From Actinomadura parmotrematis (GTDB lineage: Bacteria; Actinomycetota; Actinomycetes; Streptosporangiales; Streptosporangiaceae), in contig NZ_JAIBOA010000001.1 of assembly GCF_019458805.1 (NCBI RefSeq), forward strand, positions 372,001 through 436,000: a DNA stretch of 64,000 nt. Direction: 5' to 3'. The notes below the pieces were generated by a model. That model was given only the letters and a program-made list of their open reading frames with translations. It ran no database searches and was not told the origin of the DNA. Below are positions 27,984 to 38,379 of the stretch, in pieces. The position numbers and the translations under genes were made by a program. Numbering within the stretch: the stretch's first letter is position 1; every line of letters begins with the position of its first letter.

Positions 27984-28670
27984 TCAGAGCAGGTCGCCGA
28001 GGGGGACGCCGCCGAGCGCGCGGACCTCGTGGGCGAGGTGGGCCTGGTCGGCGTAGCCCGTGGCGTGCGCGACGTCGGCGAACGGGGTTCCCGCGCGGGC
28101 CAGCCGCAGGGCCGACTGGAAGCGCATGACGCGCTGCAACGTCTTCGGGCCGTAGCCGAACGCCGCGAGAGTCCGCCGGCGCAGCTGGCGCTCACCGAAG
28201 CCCAGCTCCTCGGCGGCCCGCCGGACCGACCCCGATCTCAGCTCGCGGAGCAGGGGCGCCAGCAGGGGATCGGGGCTGCCGGGCCGCATCGCCTCCGCCA
28301 GCGTCGTCGCCGGATCCGCCGCCCCGGCGAGGGCCTCGGCGAGCCGGTCGCCTCTGGCGCCCCACAGGTCCGCCAGCGGCGTCCGGGCGTCGCGCAGCGC
28401 GTCCAGTGGCACTCCGAGGACCCGCGCCGCCGTACCCGGCCGGAACCGCACGCCCGCCAGCCGGTCGCCGGGCCGCAGCGTCGCGGGCGCCGGGCCCGTG
28501 TCCGGCCCCGCCACCTCGACGAGCCCCGAGCGCTCCCACCAGACCACGTCCACGCACCCGTCCGGCACCACCGCCTGCACGAACGGGCCCGCCGCGCCCG
28601 CGGGCAGCGCCGCCCGCCACGCGCAGGCCAGGCCCGGCGCGGCCGCCTCCCGGTAACCGGTCGGATTCAC
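27984..28670 (-). CDS. AraC-family transcriptional regulator
   Basis: 228 residues. The N-terminal ~125 residues form a small sensor domain (VVPDGCVDVVWWER, GVRFRPGTAARVLGVP), as in the DUF6597-type AraC proteins. The C-terminal domain has two helix-turn-helix units: RRAAEELGFGERQLRRRTLAAFGYGPKTL and FADVAHATGYADQAHLAHEVRALGG. It is divergent from the PfpI-like gene with 110 bp between starts, so that gene is the first candidate target. Ligand unknown. Confidence 0.88.
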   Translation of the reverse strand: MNPTGYREAAAPGLACAWRAALPAGAAGPFVQAVVPDGCVDVVWWERSGLVEVAGPDTGPAPATLRPGDRLAGVRFRPGTAARVLGVPLDALRDARTPLADLWGARGDRLAEALAGAADPATTLAEAMRPGSPDPLLAPLLRELRSGSVRRAAEELGFGERQLRRRTLAAFGYGPKTLQRVMRFQSALRLARAGTPFADVAHATGYADQAHLAHEVRALGGVPLGDLL

Positions 28671-28780
28671 CCCTCCTGCATATCACTCCCGGACCTGGGC
28701 AGGGGCACCCGTGACGGCCCACCGCAAGGCGACGACCGTCACCAGCGACCGACACGACCCCACGGACAGGAGCACCCGCC

Positions 28781-29332
28781 ATGGCCAGCCTCCAGGGCAA
28801 GACCGTCGCCTTCCTCATCGCCCCCGAGGGCGTCGAGCAGATCGAGCTGACCGAACCGTGGCAGGCCGTCGAGCAGGCCGGCGGCACCCCGCGGCTCGTC
28901 TCCACCCAGTCCGGCCGCGCCCAGGCGTTCGACCACCTGGACAAGGCCGACACCTTCTCCGTCGACACCACCGTCGACGTCTCCGGACCCGGGGAGTTCG
29001 ACGCCCTCGTCCTGCCCGGCGGCGTCGCCAACCCCGACTTCCTGCGCACCGACGAGGGCGCCGTCGCGTTCGTCCGCGGCTTCTTCGACGCCGGCAAGCC
29101 CGTCGCCGCCATCTGCCACGCCCCCTGGACGCTCATCGAGGCCGACGTCGTGCGCGGCCGCGTCCTCACGTCCTGGCCGAGCCTGCGGACGGACCTGCGC
29201 AACGCCGGGGCCACCTGGGTCGACGAGGAGGTCAAGATCTGCGACCACGCGCCGAGCCTGCTCGTCACCAGCCGCAAGCCCGACGACCTCAAGGCCTTCT
29301 GCCAGGCCTTCACCGAGGTGTTCGCGCGCTGA
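28781..29332 (+). CDS. DJ-1/PfpI family protein
   Basis: 183 residues with the class I glutamine-amidotransferase-like fold. The nucleophile elbow is AAICHAPWTLIEADVVRGR with Cys preceding His, and FDALVLPGGVANPDFLR and VRGFFDAGKPVAAICH are typical. Relatives include PfpI proteases, YhbO and other glyoxalase/deglycase-like stress proteins. The N-terminus QGKTVAFLIAPEGVEQIELTEPW also matches. A start ATG at 28781 follows an AGGAG sequence. Its neighbour is a divergent AraC regulator. Whether it is protease, chaperone or hydratase is not decidable here. Confidence 0.88.
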   Translation: MASLQGKTVAFLIAPEGVEQIELTEPWQAVEQAGGTPRLVSTQSGRAQAFDHLDKADTFSVDTTVDVSGPGEFDALVLPGGVANPDFLRTDEGAVAFVRGFFDAGKPVAAICHAPWTLIEADVVRGRVLTSWPSLRTDLRNAGATWVDEEVKICDHAPSLLVTSRKPDDLKAFCQAFTEVFAR

Positions 29333-29348
29333 CCCGCGACCCGCTCCG

Positions 29349-29387
29349 CACCCGGTGGTCTAGACCTCTGGACTGGACCACCGGGTG
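29349..29387 (+). terminator. 12-bp perfect hairpin after the PfpI gene
   Basis: Arms CACCCGGTGGTC (29349-29360) and GACCACCGGGTG (29376-29387) enclose a 15-nt loop 16 bp after the stop codon. No T tract follows. Confidence 0.55.
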
Positions 29388-29391
29388 AACG

Positions 29392-29421
29392 TTGAGCAAC
29401 CGTGGCCTGCACGAATATCCA
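29392..29421 (+). promoter_or_regulatory. candidate promoter for pyruvate kinase
   Basis: TTGAGC (29392-29397) and TATCCA (29416-29421) are separated by 18 bp in a locally A/T-richer segment 32 bp before the pyk start. The match to the sigma-70-type consensus is reasonable but unproven. Confidence 0.4.
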
Positions 29422-29452
29422 TACCGGCAGGTAACTAAGTAGCGTTGAGCCC

Positions 29453-30895
29453 GTGAACCGTCGAGCTAAGATCGTCAGCACCATCGGCCCCGCCTGCTCG
29501 AGCCCCGAGCAGATCCGCGCCCTCGTGGACGCCGGCGTCGACGTCGCCCGCCTCAACATGAGCCACGGCGACCACGCCGCCCACGAGGAGGTCTACCGCC
29601 TCCTGCGCGCCGCCGCCGAGGCCACCGGCCGCGGCGTCGGCATCCTGGCCGACCTGCAGGGCCCCAAGATCCGCATCGGGCGCTTCCCCGACGGCCCGGT
29701 CCGCCTCACCCTCGGCGACGACTTCACCATCACCACCGACGACGTCCCCGGCACCCGCCGCGAGGTCTCCACCACCTACCAGGGCCTGCCCGGCGACGTC
29801 GGCCCCGGCGACACCGTCCTCATCGACGACGGCCGCGTCGCCCTGGAGGTCATCGAGGTCGACGGGAACCGCGTCCGCACCCGCGTCACCGTCGGCGGCA
29901 TGGTCTCAGACAACAAGGGCCTCAACCTGCCCGGCGTCCCCGTCAGCGTCCCCGCCCTCACCGACAAGGACGAGGCGGACCTGCGCTGGGCCCTCCGCCT
30001 CGGCGTCGACCTCGTCGCCCTGTCCTTCGTCCGCACCGCCGCCGACGCCGACGCCGTCTACCGCATCATGGAGGAGGAGGGCGTCCGCGTCCCCCTCATC
30101 GGCAAGATCGAGAAGCCGCAGGCCGTCGACAACCTCCCCGAGATCGTCGCCGCCTTCGACGGCATCATGGTCGCCCGCGGCGACCTCGGCGTCGAGCTCC
30201 CCCTCGAACAGGTCCCCATCGTGCAGAAGCGCGCCATCGCGCTCTGCCGCGAGAAGGCCCGCCCCGTCATCGTCGCCACCCAGATGCTCGAATCCATGAT
30301 CTCCGCGCCGCGGCCCACCCGCGCCGAGACCAGCGACGTCGCCAACGCCGTCTTCGAGGGCGCCGACGCCGTCATGCTCTCCGGCGAGACCAGCGTCGGC
30401 CAGTACCCCATCCTCTCCGTCGAGACGATGAGCCGCATCGTCACCACCGCCGAGGAGGCGTCCCTGCACGCCACCCACACCCTCGACCGCATGCCCGAGA
30501 CCGTCGGCGGCGCCATCGCCCGCGCCGCCGCCGAGGTCGGCGCCATCGTCGACGCCGAGGCCCTCTGCGCCTTCACCATGTCCGGCGAGACCGCCCGCCG
30601 CCTCTCCCGCTATCGCTCGCCCATCCCGCTGCTCGCCTTCACCTCCGTCCCCGCCGTCCGCGGCCGCCTCGCCCACGTCTGGGGCGTCGAGACCTTCATC
30701 GTCCCCCAGGTCGACCACACCGACGAGATGGTCCGCCAGGTCGAGCAGGGCGTCCTGGAGAGCGGCCGCCTCCAGAAGGGCGACCGCGTCGTCGTCGTCG
30801 CCGGCTCCCCGCCCGGCACCCCCGGCTCCACCAACGCCCTGCGCGTCCACCGCATCGGCGACGCCATCGCCCACGACAACGCCCTGCGCCGCTGA
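29453..30895 (+). CDS. pyk: pyruvate kinase
   Basis: 480 residues starting at GTG (MNRRAKIVSTIGPACSS). It converts phosphoenolpyruvate and ADP to pyruvate and ATP at the end of glycolysis. Conserved blocks include NMSHGDHAAHEEVY, ILADLQGPKIRIG, LTDKDEADLRWAL, the catalytic lysine region PLIGKIEKPQAVDNL, DGIMVARGDLGVELPLEQVP, the signature around ATQMLESMI, RAETSDVANAVFEGADAVMLSGETSVGQYP, and the C-terminal regulatory domain. Full length and intact. In Streptomyces pyk lies near pdtaR and the liv operon, as here. A strong terminator follows. Confidence 0.98.
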   Translation: MNRRAKIVSTIGPACSSPEQIRALVDAGVDVARLNMSHGDHAAHEEVYRLLRAAAEATGRGVGILADLQGPKIRIGRFPDGPVRLTLGDDFTITTDDVPGTRREVSTTYQGLPGDVGPGDTVLIDDGRVALEVIEVDGNRVRTRVTVGGMVSDNKGLNLPGVPVSVPALTDKDEADLRWALRLGVDLVALSFVRTAADADAVYRIMEEEGVRVPLIGKIEKPQAVDNLPEIVAAFDGIMVARGDLGVELPLEQVPIVQKRAIALCREKARPVIVATQMLESMISAPRPTRAETSDVANAVFEGADAVMLSGETSVGQYPILSVETMSRIVTTAEEASLHATHTLDRMPETVGGAIARAAAEVGAIVDAEALCAFTMSGETARRLSRYRSPIPLLAFTSVPAVRGRLAHVWGVETFIVPQVDHTDEMVRQVEQGVLESGRLQKGDRVVVVAGSPPGTPGSTNALRVHRIGDAIAHDNALRR

Positions 30896-30937
30896 CCACC
30901 CGCACCCGCACACGCACCCGCACGTCCGCACGTCCCA

Positions 30938-30980
30938 CGGCCCGGCCGCACGCCCCGCACAGGGGCGCGCGGCCGGGCCG
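30938..30980 (+). terminator. terminator after pyk
   Basis: Perfect 12-bp arms (30938-30949 and 30969-30980) lie 42 bp after the pyk stop. The arms are entirely G/C with no downstream T tract. Confidence 0.6.
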
Positions 30981-31229
30981 TCGGCGTGAACGAGGGGAAG
31001 GGCGGGCGGCGTCACCCGGCCGTCTCAAGACGGACGCGAAGTGAACACGAGGGCTACCGCTCGGCACGACACTCGTGCTAATGGAGGGCGAGCGGCCAGA
31101 AGGCCCCTGAACAGGGACGATGCCCGCTCGCGGCCGCAGGAAGCTTAGCCGGGCTAGCCAGCTCGGGCGAGCATACGCCACCCCTACCGGAACATCGCGC
31201 GAAGCAGCCGATCCGTTGCACGACCGTGC
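30981..31229. other. intergenic stretch without recognised genes
   Basis: Together with the pyk terminator this makes a 334-bp gap between convergent pyk and the LAGLIDADG gene. I see no supported ORF or RNA. The base composition is less G/C-rich than its surroundings, in keeping with the adjacent LAGLIDADG gene being of foreign origin. Confidence 0.5.
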
Positions 31230-32015
31230 CTAGAACTTCGGCCCCACGAACCCGTCCAACCGCTCCACCGCCCCCCGCTTCGCGACCGAGATGTTCCGGG
31301 GACTGGACTGCCGCCACTCCACGCCCAGCCGGTCCAGCGCACCGGTGAACAGCTCCCGGATGTCGTCCGACGCGTTGGTGAAGAAATACCGCGGATACTC
31401 GTACCAGCGATCGCCTTCCGCCGTCGGACGGTTCACCCGGTTCAGCGCCCGGCACCCGTCGGAATGGATCAGCCCCCGCACGAACTCCTCGGTGAATTCG
31501 TCGACGATCCCCCGCTGCCAGCCGGCCAGCTCGATCTTTCTCGTGTGCTTCATCCCCGGCCCGTGCTGCGGGAACAGGCATGGCCAGTGCTTGGAGTAGG
31601 CGCCGATGTAAGTACATCCGGTACTGCGTCGACGCCCCACCTTCAGGTGGGGCATGACCGCCGATATCGCTTGCATTGCTTCGTTCTGCAGGCCGGGCCA
31701 GGTGTCGCTGCAAGCGATCTCCAAACGGTACACGTCCCGGCTGTGAAGGACGATGTGGCCATCGCCCAGGTAGATGCCCAGAAGGTAGGAGTACGGAGCG
31801 CCTGCGAACTCGTCTCCACGACAGATGGGGCAGTTGCCGGGCAGGAGGGGATCGGGTGGGCCGAGCGCTCGACGATCAGTATCGCGCCACCGTCGAACGC
31901 TGGAAACGCTGACTCCGCATGCATCGGCGATTTGCGCAAGGGTGAGCCCTTGGCGGGTCAGGGCACGGGCGAGATCTCGCTGTTGTTGGGTTCCCATATG
32001 GCAAGAGTGGCCCAT
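31230..32015 (-). CDS. HTH plus LAGLIDADG homing-endonuclease-like protein
   Basis: About 261 residues from ATG 32015; ATG 31997 (MGTQQQRDLARAL) gives 255 and is equally possible. Counting from the latter, residues ~5-40 are a resolvase-type helix-turn-helix (LTRQGLTLAQIADACGVSVS), residues ~56-59 a CPIC half-knuckle, and two LAGLIDADG-type helices follow: YLLGIYLGDG (71-80) and FVRGLIHSDG (172-181), each ending in an acidic residue that could bind metal. No intron or intein surrounds it; it is free-standing, 53 bp downstream of a strange tRNA gene on the same strand. Composition is less G/C-biased than core genes. It could be a nuclease or a domesticated DNA-binding regulator. Confidence 0.75.
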   Translation of the reverse strand: MGHSCHMGTQQQRDLARALTRQGLTLAQIADACGVSVSSVRRWRDTDRRALGPPDPLLPGNCPICRGDEFAGAPYSYLLGIYLGDGHIVLHSRDVYRLEIACSDTWPGLQNEAMQAISAVMPHLKVGRRRSTGCTYIGAYSKHWPCLFPQHGPGMKHTRKIELAGWQRGIVDEFTEEFVRGLIHSDGCRALNRVNRPTAEGDRWYEYPRYFFTNASDDIRELFTGALDRLGVEWRQSSPRNISVAKRGAVERLDGFVGPKF

Positions 32016-32025
32016 GCCTACGACA

Positions 32026-32057
32026 AAAGCCGCTCGCGAATAGCGGCGAGCGGCTTT
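32026..32057 (-). terminator. terminator of the tRNA-like gene
   Basis: Perfect 12-bp arms (32026-32037 and 32046-32057) with an 8-nt loop; on the minus strand the stem ends in GGCTTTTG, giving a U run. It lies 11 nt past the tRNA 3' end and just before the LAGLIDADG start, so that gene would need read-through or a very short own promoter. Confidence 0.8.
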
Positions 32058-32068
32058 ATCGGTATATG

Positions 32069-32142
32069 TGCCCCGAGTGGGATTCGAACCCACACTTTAT
32101 GGATTTTGAGGCCATGTCCTCTACCGATTGGGATATCGGGGC
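32069..32142 (-). tRNA. tRNA-Leu-like gene, anticodon CAA, class-I shape
   Basis: A 74-nt cloverleaf on the minus strand. The acceptor stem GCCCCGA/TCGGGGC is perfect (7 bp), and the T arm GTGGG-TTCGAAT-CCCAC is perfect. The anticodon loop CTCAAAA places CAA at 32106-32108, reading UUG (Leu). The variable region has only 5 nt, whereas bacterial tRNA-Leu normally has a long variable arm. The D stem has 3 pairs plus a C-A mismatch, and the anticodon stem has 4 pairs plus a C-T mismatch next to the loop. The discriminator is A; CCA is not encoded. It may be a variant, specialised or decaying tRNA. Confidence 0.8.
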
Positions 32143-32241
32143 CTTTGTCCTAATAAAACGGACATTCATTTGTGGTGATTTCCAGGTCGTGGTGGCGGGG
32201 GAGACCTGGCTCCGTCCAGCGTAGCGCCTCCCGGTAGTCTC

Positions 32242-32871
32242 GTGCGCGTGACGGAGAGCGCTCGGCGAGTTGTGATCGCAGAAGATGAGGCCCTGATCCG
32301 GCTGGATCTGAAGGAGATGCTCCAGGAGGACGGCTACGAGGTCGTCGGGGAGGCCGGGGACGGTGAGACGGCGGTGCGGCTGGCGACGGAGCTGCGGCCG
32401 GATCTGGTGATCCTGGACGTGAAGATGCCGGTGCTGGACGGGATCTCGGCGGCGGAGCGGATCTCGGCGGAGCGGGTGGCGCCGGTGGTGATCTTGACGG
32501 CGTTCTCGCAGCGGGAGCTGGTGCGGCGGGCGACGGACGCGGGTGCGATGGCGTATCTGGTGAAGCCGTTCAGCAAGACGGATCTGGCGCCGGCGATCGA
32601 GATGGCGGTGAGCCGGTACACCGAGATGCGGGCGCTGGAGGCGGAGGTCGCGGGTCTGCAGGACCGGTTGGAGACGCGGAAGGTCGTGGACCGGGCCAAG
32701 GGGATCTTGCAGTCGGTGAACGGGATGAGCGAGCCGGAGGCGTTCCGGTGGATTCAGAAGACGTCGATGGATCGGCGGTTGACGATGCGTGCGGTGGCGG
32801 AGGCGGTGCTGGCGGGGGCGTCGGGCGGTGCGCAGGAGGGCGTGTCGGGGTCGGGTGGGGTGTCGGAGTGA
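32242..32871 (+). CDS. pdtaR: ANTAR-domain response regulator
   Basis: 209 residues. The receiver domain has the acidic pocket AEDE (residues ~13-16), phospho-acceptor Asp59 in LVILDVKMP and Lys108 in YLVKPF. The C-terminal ANTAR RNA-binding domain (ETRKVVDRAKGILQ, then MSEPEAFRWIQKTSMDRRLTM) binds tandem hairpins in nascent mRNA to stop termination. The tail is Gly/Ser-rich. The cognate kinase PdtaS is not in the window. Start is GTG 32242, or GTG 32248 (VTESARR). Position between the tRNA and the liv operon matches Streptomyces gene order. Confidence 0.93.
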   Translation: MRVTESARRVVIAEDEALIRLDLKEMLQEDGYEVVGEAGDGETAVRLATELRPDLVILDVKMPVLDGISAAERISAERVAPVVILTAFSQRELVRRATDAGAMAYLVKPFSKTDLAPAIEMAVSRYTEMRALEAEVAGLQDRLETRKVVDRAKGILQSVNGMSEPEAFRWIQKTSMDRRLTMRAVAEAVLAGASGGAQEGVSGSGGVSE

Positions 32872-33125
32872 GGTCGGGTGCGCGGGTGGGGGTGTGCGCG
32901 GGTTCGGTGACGTTGGGTGATTTCGCCTGCGTGTGCGTGCGGTCGGATGGGCACGGGGGCGTAACGAACGAATAACCCTTCTATCCGGGGGTGCTGTTCT
33001 GGGTGTGCGGCTCGGTGTACGACATAGCTGGTCCCCGAGTGACCGTTTTCTCCTCCTGAGATGCGGCGTCGGGGTTCGACTCGTACCCCGATCCGTTCCG
33101 GATCCGGATGGAAAGGCTGGGCACC

Positions 33126-34298
33126 TTGCGGCGCAACAAGTTGAGGGTCACCGGTGCGGTGGTGGTGAGCACGGCGCTCGTGCTCGGTGCGGCGGCGTGC
33201 GGCGGCGACGACAAGTCGGGCGGTTCGGGCGACGAGCTGACGATCGGCTTCATGGGCGACCTGACGGGTGAGAACTCGGGCATCGTCATTCCGCCGAGCC
33301 AGGGCGCGCAGCTGGCGGTGGACCAGTACAACGCGACCAACCCCAAGGTCAAGATCAAGATCAAGAAGTACGACAGCCAGGGCAAGGGCGAGCAGGCGGT
33401 GCCGCTGGCCAAGCAGGCGATCACCAAGGACAAGGTCGTCGCGATGATCGGCCCGGCGTTCTCGGGCGAGTCGGCGCAGGTCGGTCCGGTGCTGGAGGAG
33501 GGCAAGATCCCGAGCGTGTCGCCGTCGGCGACGAACGCGGCCCTCGGCACGAAGGGCTGGAAGTTCTGGCACCGCATCGTCGGTAACGACAACGCGCAGG
33601 GCGAGGGGATCGGGACGTTCATCCTGAACGGCCTGAGCGCCAAGAAGGTCTTCGTGATCAACGACCAGTCGGAGTACGGCAAGCCGCTGGCCGAGACGGT
33701 GAAGGCGACGGTCACCAAGGGCGGGGCGACGGTGACCGAGGACGCGATCGACCCGAACGGGTCGGACTTCTCCTCGGCGGTGAACAAGGCGAAGGCGGCG
33801 AAGGCCGACGCGATCTTCTTCGGCGGGTACTACGCGGCGGGCGGCAAGCTGATCAAGCAGCTGCGCGAGGCGGGCGTGAAGGGCCGGTTCCTGTCGGGCG
33901 ACGGTTCGCTGGACAAGGGCCTGGCCAAGGGCGCGGGCGGGACGACGGCGGACGGTTCGGCGATCGGCTGCCCGTGCCTGATCGACCCGACGGGTACGGC
34001 GAGCCCGAAGTCGAAGACGTTCGCCGAGCAGTACAAGGCGAAGTACAACACCGACACGGCGATCTACTCGGCCGAGGGCTACGACGCGGCGACGGCGTTC
34101 ATCGAGGCGATCAAGGCGGGCAACGACACCGCCGAGAAGATCAACGAGTACCTGTCGAAGATCGACGTGCCGGGCGTGTCCAAGCAGATCAAGTTCACCC
34201 CGCAGGGTGAGCCGGCCGCGGCGGACGTCTACATCTACCAGGTGAAGGGCGACACGCTGCCGCTGCTGGGCAAGGCTGCCGAGGCCAAGATCGGTTAA
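33126..34298 (+). CDS. livK: branched-chain amino-acid ABC transporter, substrate-binding lipoprotein
   Basis: About 390 residues. The signal RRNKLRVTGAVVVSTALVLG ends at a lipidation cysteine in GAAACGGDD. The mature part is a type I periplasmic-binding fold: LTIGFMGDLTGENSG, VAMIGPAFSGESAQVGP, ILNGLSAKKVFVINDQSEYG and FFGGYYAAGGKLIKQLREAG. It captures Leu/Ile/Val or related solutes outside the membrane. TTG 33126 has GAAAGG 9 nt upstream; an ATG at 33108 lacks a ribosome-binding site but would only add six residues. It is the first gene of livKHMGF and is separated from livH by a strong hairpin. Confidence 0.93.
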   Translation: MRRNKLRVTGAVVVSTALVLGAAACGGDDKSGGSGDELTIGFMGDLTGENSGIVIPPSQGAQLAVDQYNATNPKVKIKIKKYDSQGKGEQAVPLAKQAITKDKVVAMIGPAFSGESAQVGPVLEEGKIPSVSPSATNAALGTKGWKFWHRIVGNDNAQGEGIGTFILNGLSAKKVFVINDQSEYGKPLAETVKATVTKGGATVTEDAIDPNGSDFSSAVNKAKAAKADAIFFGGYYAAGGKLIKQLREAGVKGRFLSGDGSLDKGLAKGAGGTTADGSAIGCPCLIDPTGTASPKSKTFAEQYKAKYNTDTAIYSAEGYDAATAFIEAIKAGNDTAEKINEYLSKIDVPGVSKQIKFTPQGEPAAADVYIYQVKGDTLPLLGKAAEAKIG

Positions 34299-34343
34299 CG
34301 ACCGGCGGTCCCGTCCGCTGGGCGGGCGCTCGGTTCAGGCGCA

Positions 34344-34373
34344 GGGGCGGGAGCGCTACAGCGCTCCCGCCCC
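34344..34373 (+). terminator. intercistronic hairpin between livK and livH
   Basis: Perfect 14-bp arms (34344-34357 and 34360-34373) with a 2-nt loop, 45 bp after livK. It probably stabilises the livK transcript or partly terminates, giving more binding protein than membrane components, as is common for ABC importers. Confidence 0.75.
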
Positions 34374-34395
34374 TTCGACGAAGGCGACCCACAAC

Positions 34396-35357
34396 GTGCA
34401 CAACTTTATCGATCAATTCTGGCCGTCCACGGTGGACGGCCTGGCGCTGGGTTCGATCTACGCGCTGGTCGCGCTCGGCTACACGATGGTCTACGGCGTG
34501 CTCCGGCTGATCAACTTCGCGCACTCCGAGATCTTCATGATCGGGACCATGGTGGTCATCGGGGTGCTGAACCTGTTCGACGTGACGTCGCTGTACGGCG
34601 GTTTCACCCTCATCGCGATCGTGATCGGGCTGGCGGTGGTGGCGGGGGTCGCCTCGGGCGGCAGCGCGGTGCTGCTGGAGCTGGTGGCCTACCGTCCGCT
34701 GCGGCGGCGGGGGGCGTCGCGGCTGGCGGCGCTGATCTCGGCGATCGGCGCGTCGCTGTTCCTGCAGCAGCTGTTCGCCCGCGTGGTCATTCCGCAGGCG
34801 TTCGACCTGCCGAAGGAGAAGGGCGCCCTGCCGGTGCAGGGGCACTTCGTGCAGCGCAACCATGTGATCTCCATCGGGGACTTCGTGGTGAGCAACGACA
34901 AGCTGATCATCTTCGTCGGGGCGATCCTGATGATGGTGGTGCTGGACCAGTTCGTGAACCGCACCCGGCTCGGCCGCGGGATCCGGGCGACCGCCCAGGA
35001 TCCGCAGACGGCGGTGCTGATGGGGGTGAACATCGACCGGATCGTGACGGCGACGTTCGCGATCGGCGGTGCGATGGCGGGCGTCGCGGCGGCGCTGTAC
35101 ATGCTGCGGTTCGAGGAGGCCAAGTACGACGTGGGCTTCCTGCTCGGCATCAAGGCGTTCACGGCGGCGGTGCTCGGCGGTATCGGCAACCTGCGCGGGG
35201 CCCTGGTCGGCGGCCTGGTCCTCGGGCTGGTCGAGATGTGGGGTTCGGCGCTCTTCGGTACGGAGTGGCAGCACGTGATCGCGTTCTCGATCCTGATCCT
35301 CGTCCTGATGTTCCGTCCCACCGGCATCCTTGGTGAATCCCTCCAGCAGGCGCGCGC

Positions 35358-35361
<4 letters not shown>
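34396..35361 (+). CDS. livH: branched-chain amino-acid ABC transporter permease LivH
   Basis: 321 residues, GTG start. Polytopic permease with the LivH signatures LGSIYALVALGYTMVYGVLRLINFAHSE (residues ~15-42), RASRLAALISAIGAS-like coupling region, RGIRATAQDPQTAVLMGVN (cytoplasmic EAA-like loop) and GIKAFTAAVLGGIGNLRGALVGG. It forms the membrane channel with LivM. Its stop overlaps the livM start by ATGA. Confidence 0.95.
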
Positions 35362-36664
<1,303 letters not shown>

Positions 36665-36668
<4 letters not shown>

Positions 36669-37475
36669 GCGAGACGACGGTGAGCGGGGCGGCCGTGGAC
36701 GGCGGCGCCGGCGCGCCGCTGCTGGAGCTGCGCGAGCTGACCATGCGGTTCGGCGGCGTGGTGGCGGTGAACAGCGTGGACCTGACGGTCCGGACCGGCG
36801 AGATCTTCGCGCTGATCGGGCCGAACGGGGCGGGCAAGACGACCGTCTTCAACGTCACGACCGGGGTGTACCGGCCGACCGAGGGCGAGGTGCTGTTCGC
36901 CGGCCGGCGGCTGGACGGGCAGAAGCGCTTCAAGGTGACCAAGCTCGGCGTGGCCCGCACGTTCCAGAACATCCGGCTGTTCCACAACATGTCGGTGCTG
37001 GAGAACGTGATGGTGGGCGCGGACGCGCACCACCGGACGGGCCTCGCGGGCGCCTCGCTGGGGCTGCCCTGGCACCGCCGCGAGGAGCGGGAGGGCCGGG
37101 AGAAGGCCGCCGAGCTGCTGGACTTCGTGGGGGTGGGGCGGCGGCGCATGCACGAGGCCGCCAAGAACCTGCCCTACGGCGACCAGCGGCGGCTGGAGAT
37201 CGCCCGCGCGCTCGCGACCGATCCGAAGCTGCTGCTGCTGGACGAGCCGGCCGCCGGGATGAACCCGGTGGAGAAGGAGGCGCTCCAGGAGCTCATCCGC
37301 AAGATCCGCGACAGCGGGCGGACGGTGCTGCTGATCGAGCACGACATGAGCCTGGTGATGGGGATCAGCGACCGGATCGCGGTGCTGGACTTCGGCCAGA
37401 AGATCGCCGACGGGCTGCCCGCCGAGATCCAGGACGACCCGCGGGTCATCGAGGCGTATCTGGGGGCGGCCGACG

Positions 37476-37486
<11 letters not shown>
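36665..37486 (+). CDS. livG: branched-chain amino-acid ABC transporter ATPase LivG
   Basis: 273 residues. Walker A GPNGAGKTT, Q-loop in ARTFQNIRLF, a signature-like segment LPYGDQRRLEIARAL (the LivG-type variant of LSGGQ), Walker B LLLLDEPAAGMNP and H-loop LIEHDM. It powers import with LivF. It starts within the livM stop and its 3' end overlaps livF by 11 bp. Confidence 0.95.
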
Positions 37487-38303
<817 letters not shown>

Positions 38304-38320
38304 CGTCCGTCGAGGAGGCC

Positions 38321-38356
38321 GGCGGCCCCGGACCCCGCGCGGGGTCCGGGGCCGCC
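38321..38356. terminator. bidirectional terminator between livF and the DUF4352-like gene
   Basis: A 16-bp perfect stem (38321-38336 with 38341-38356) and a GCGC loop lie between two convergent genes. Confidence 0.75.
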
Positions 38357-38379
38357 GCCGTCGGCGGGGGAGGGCGGGG

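Noticed and set aside
33060..33110. A GGGTTCGACTC-like T-arm in the livK leader
   Set aside because: No acceptor or anticodon stem could be formed around it; not a tRNA.
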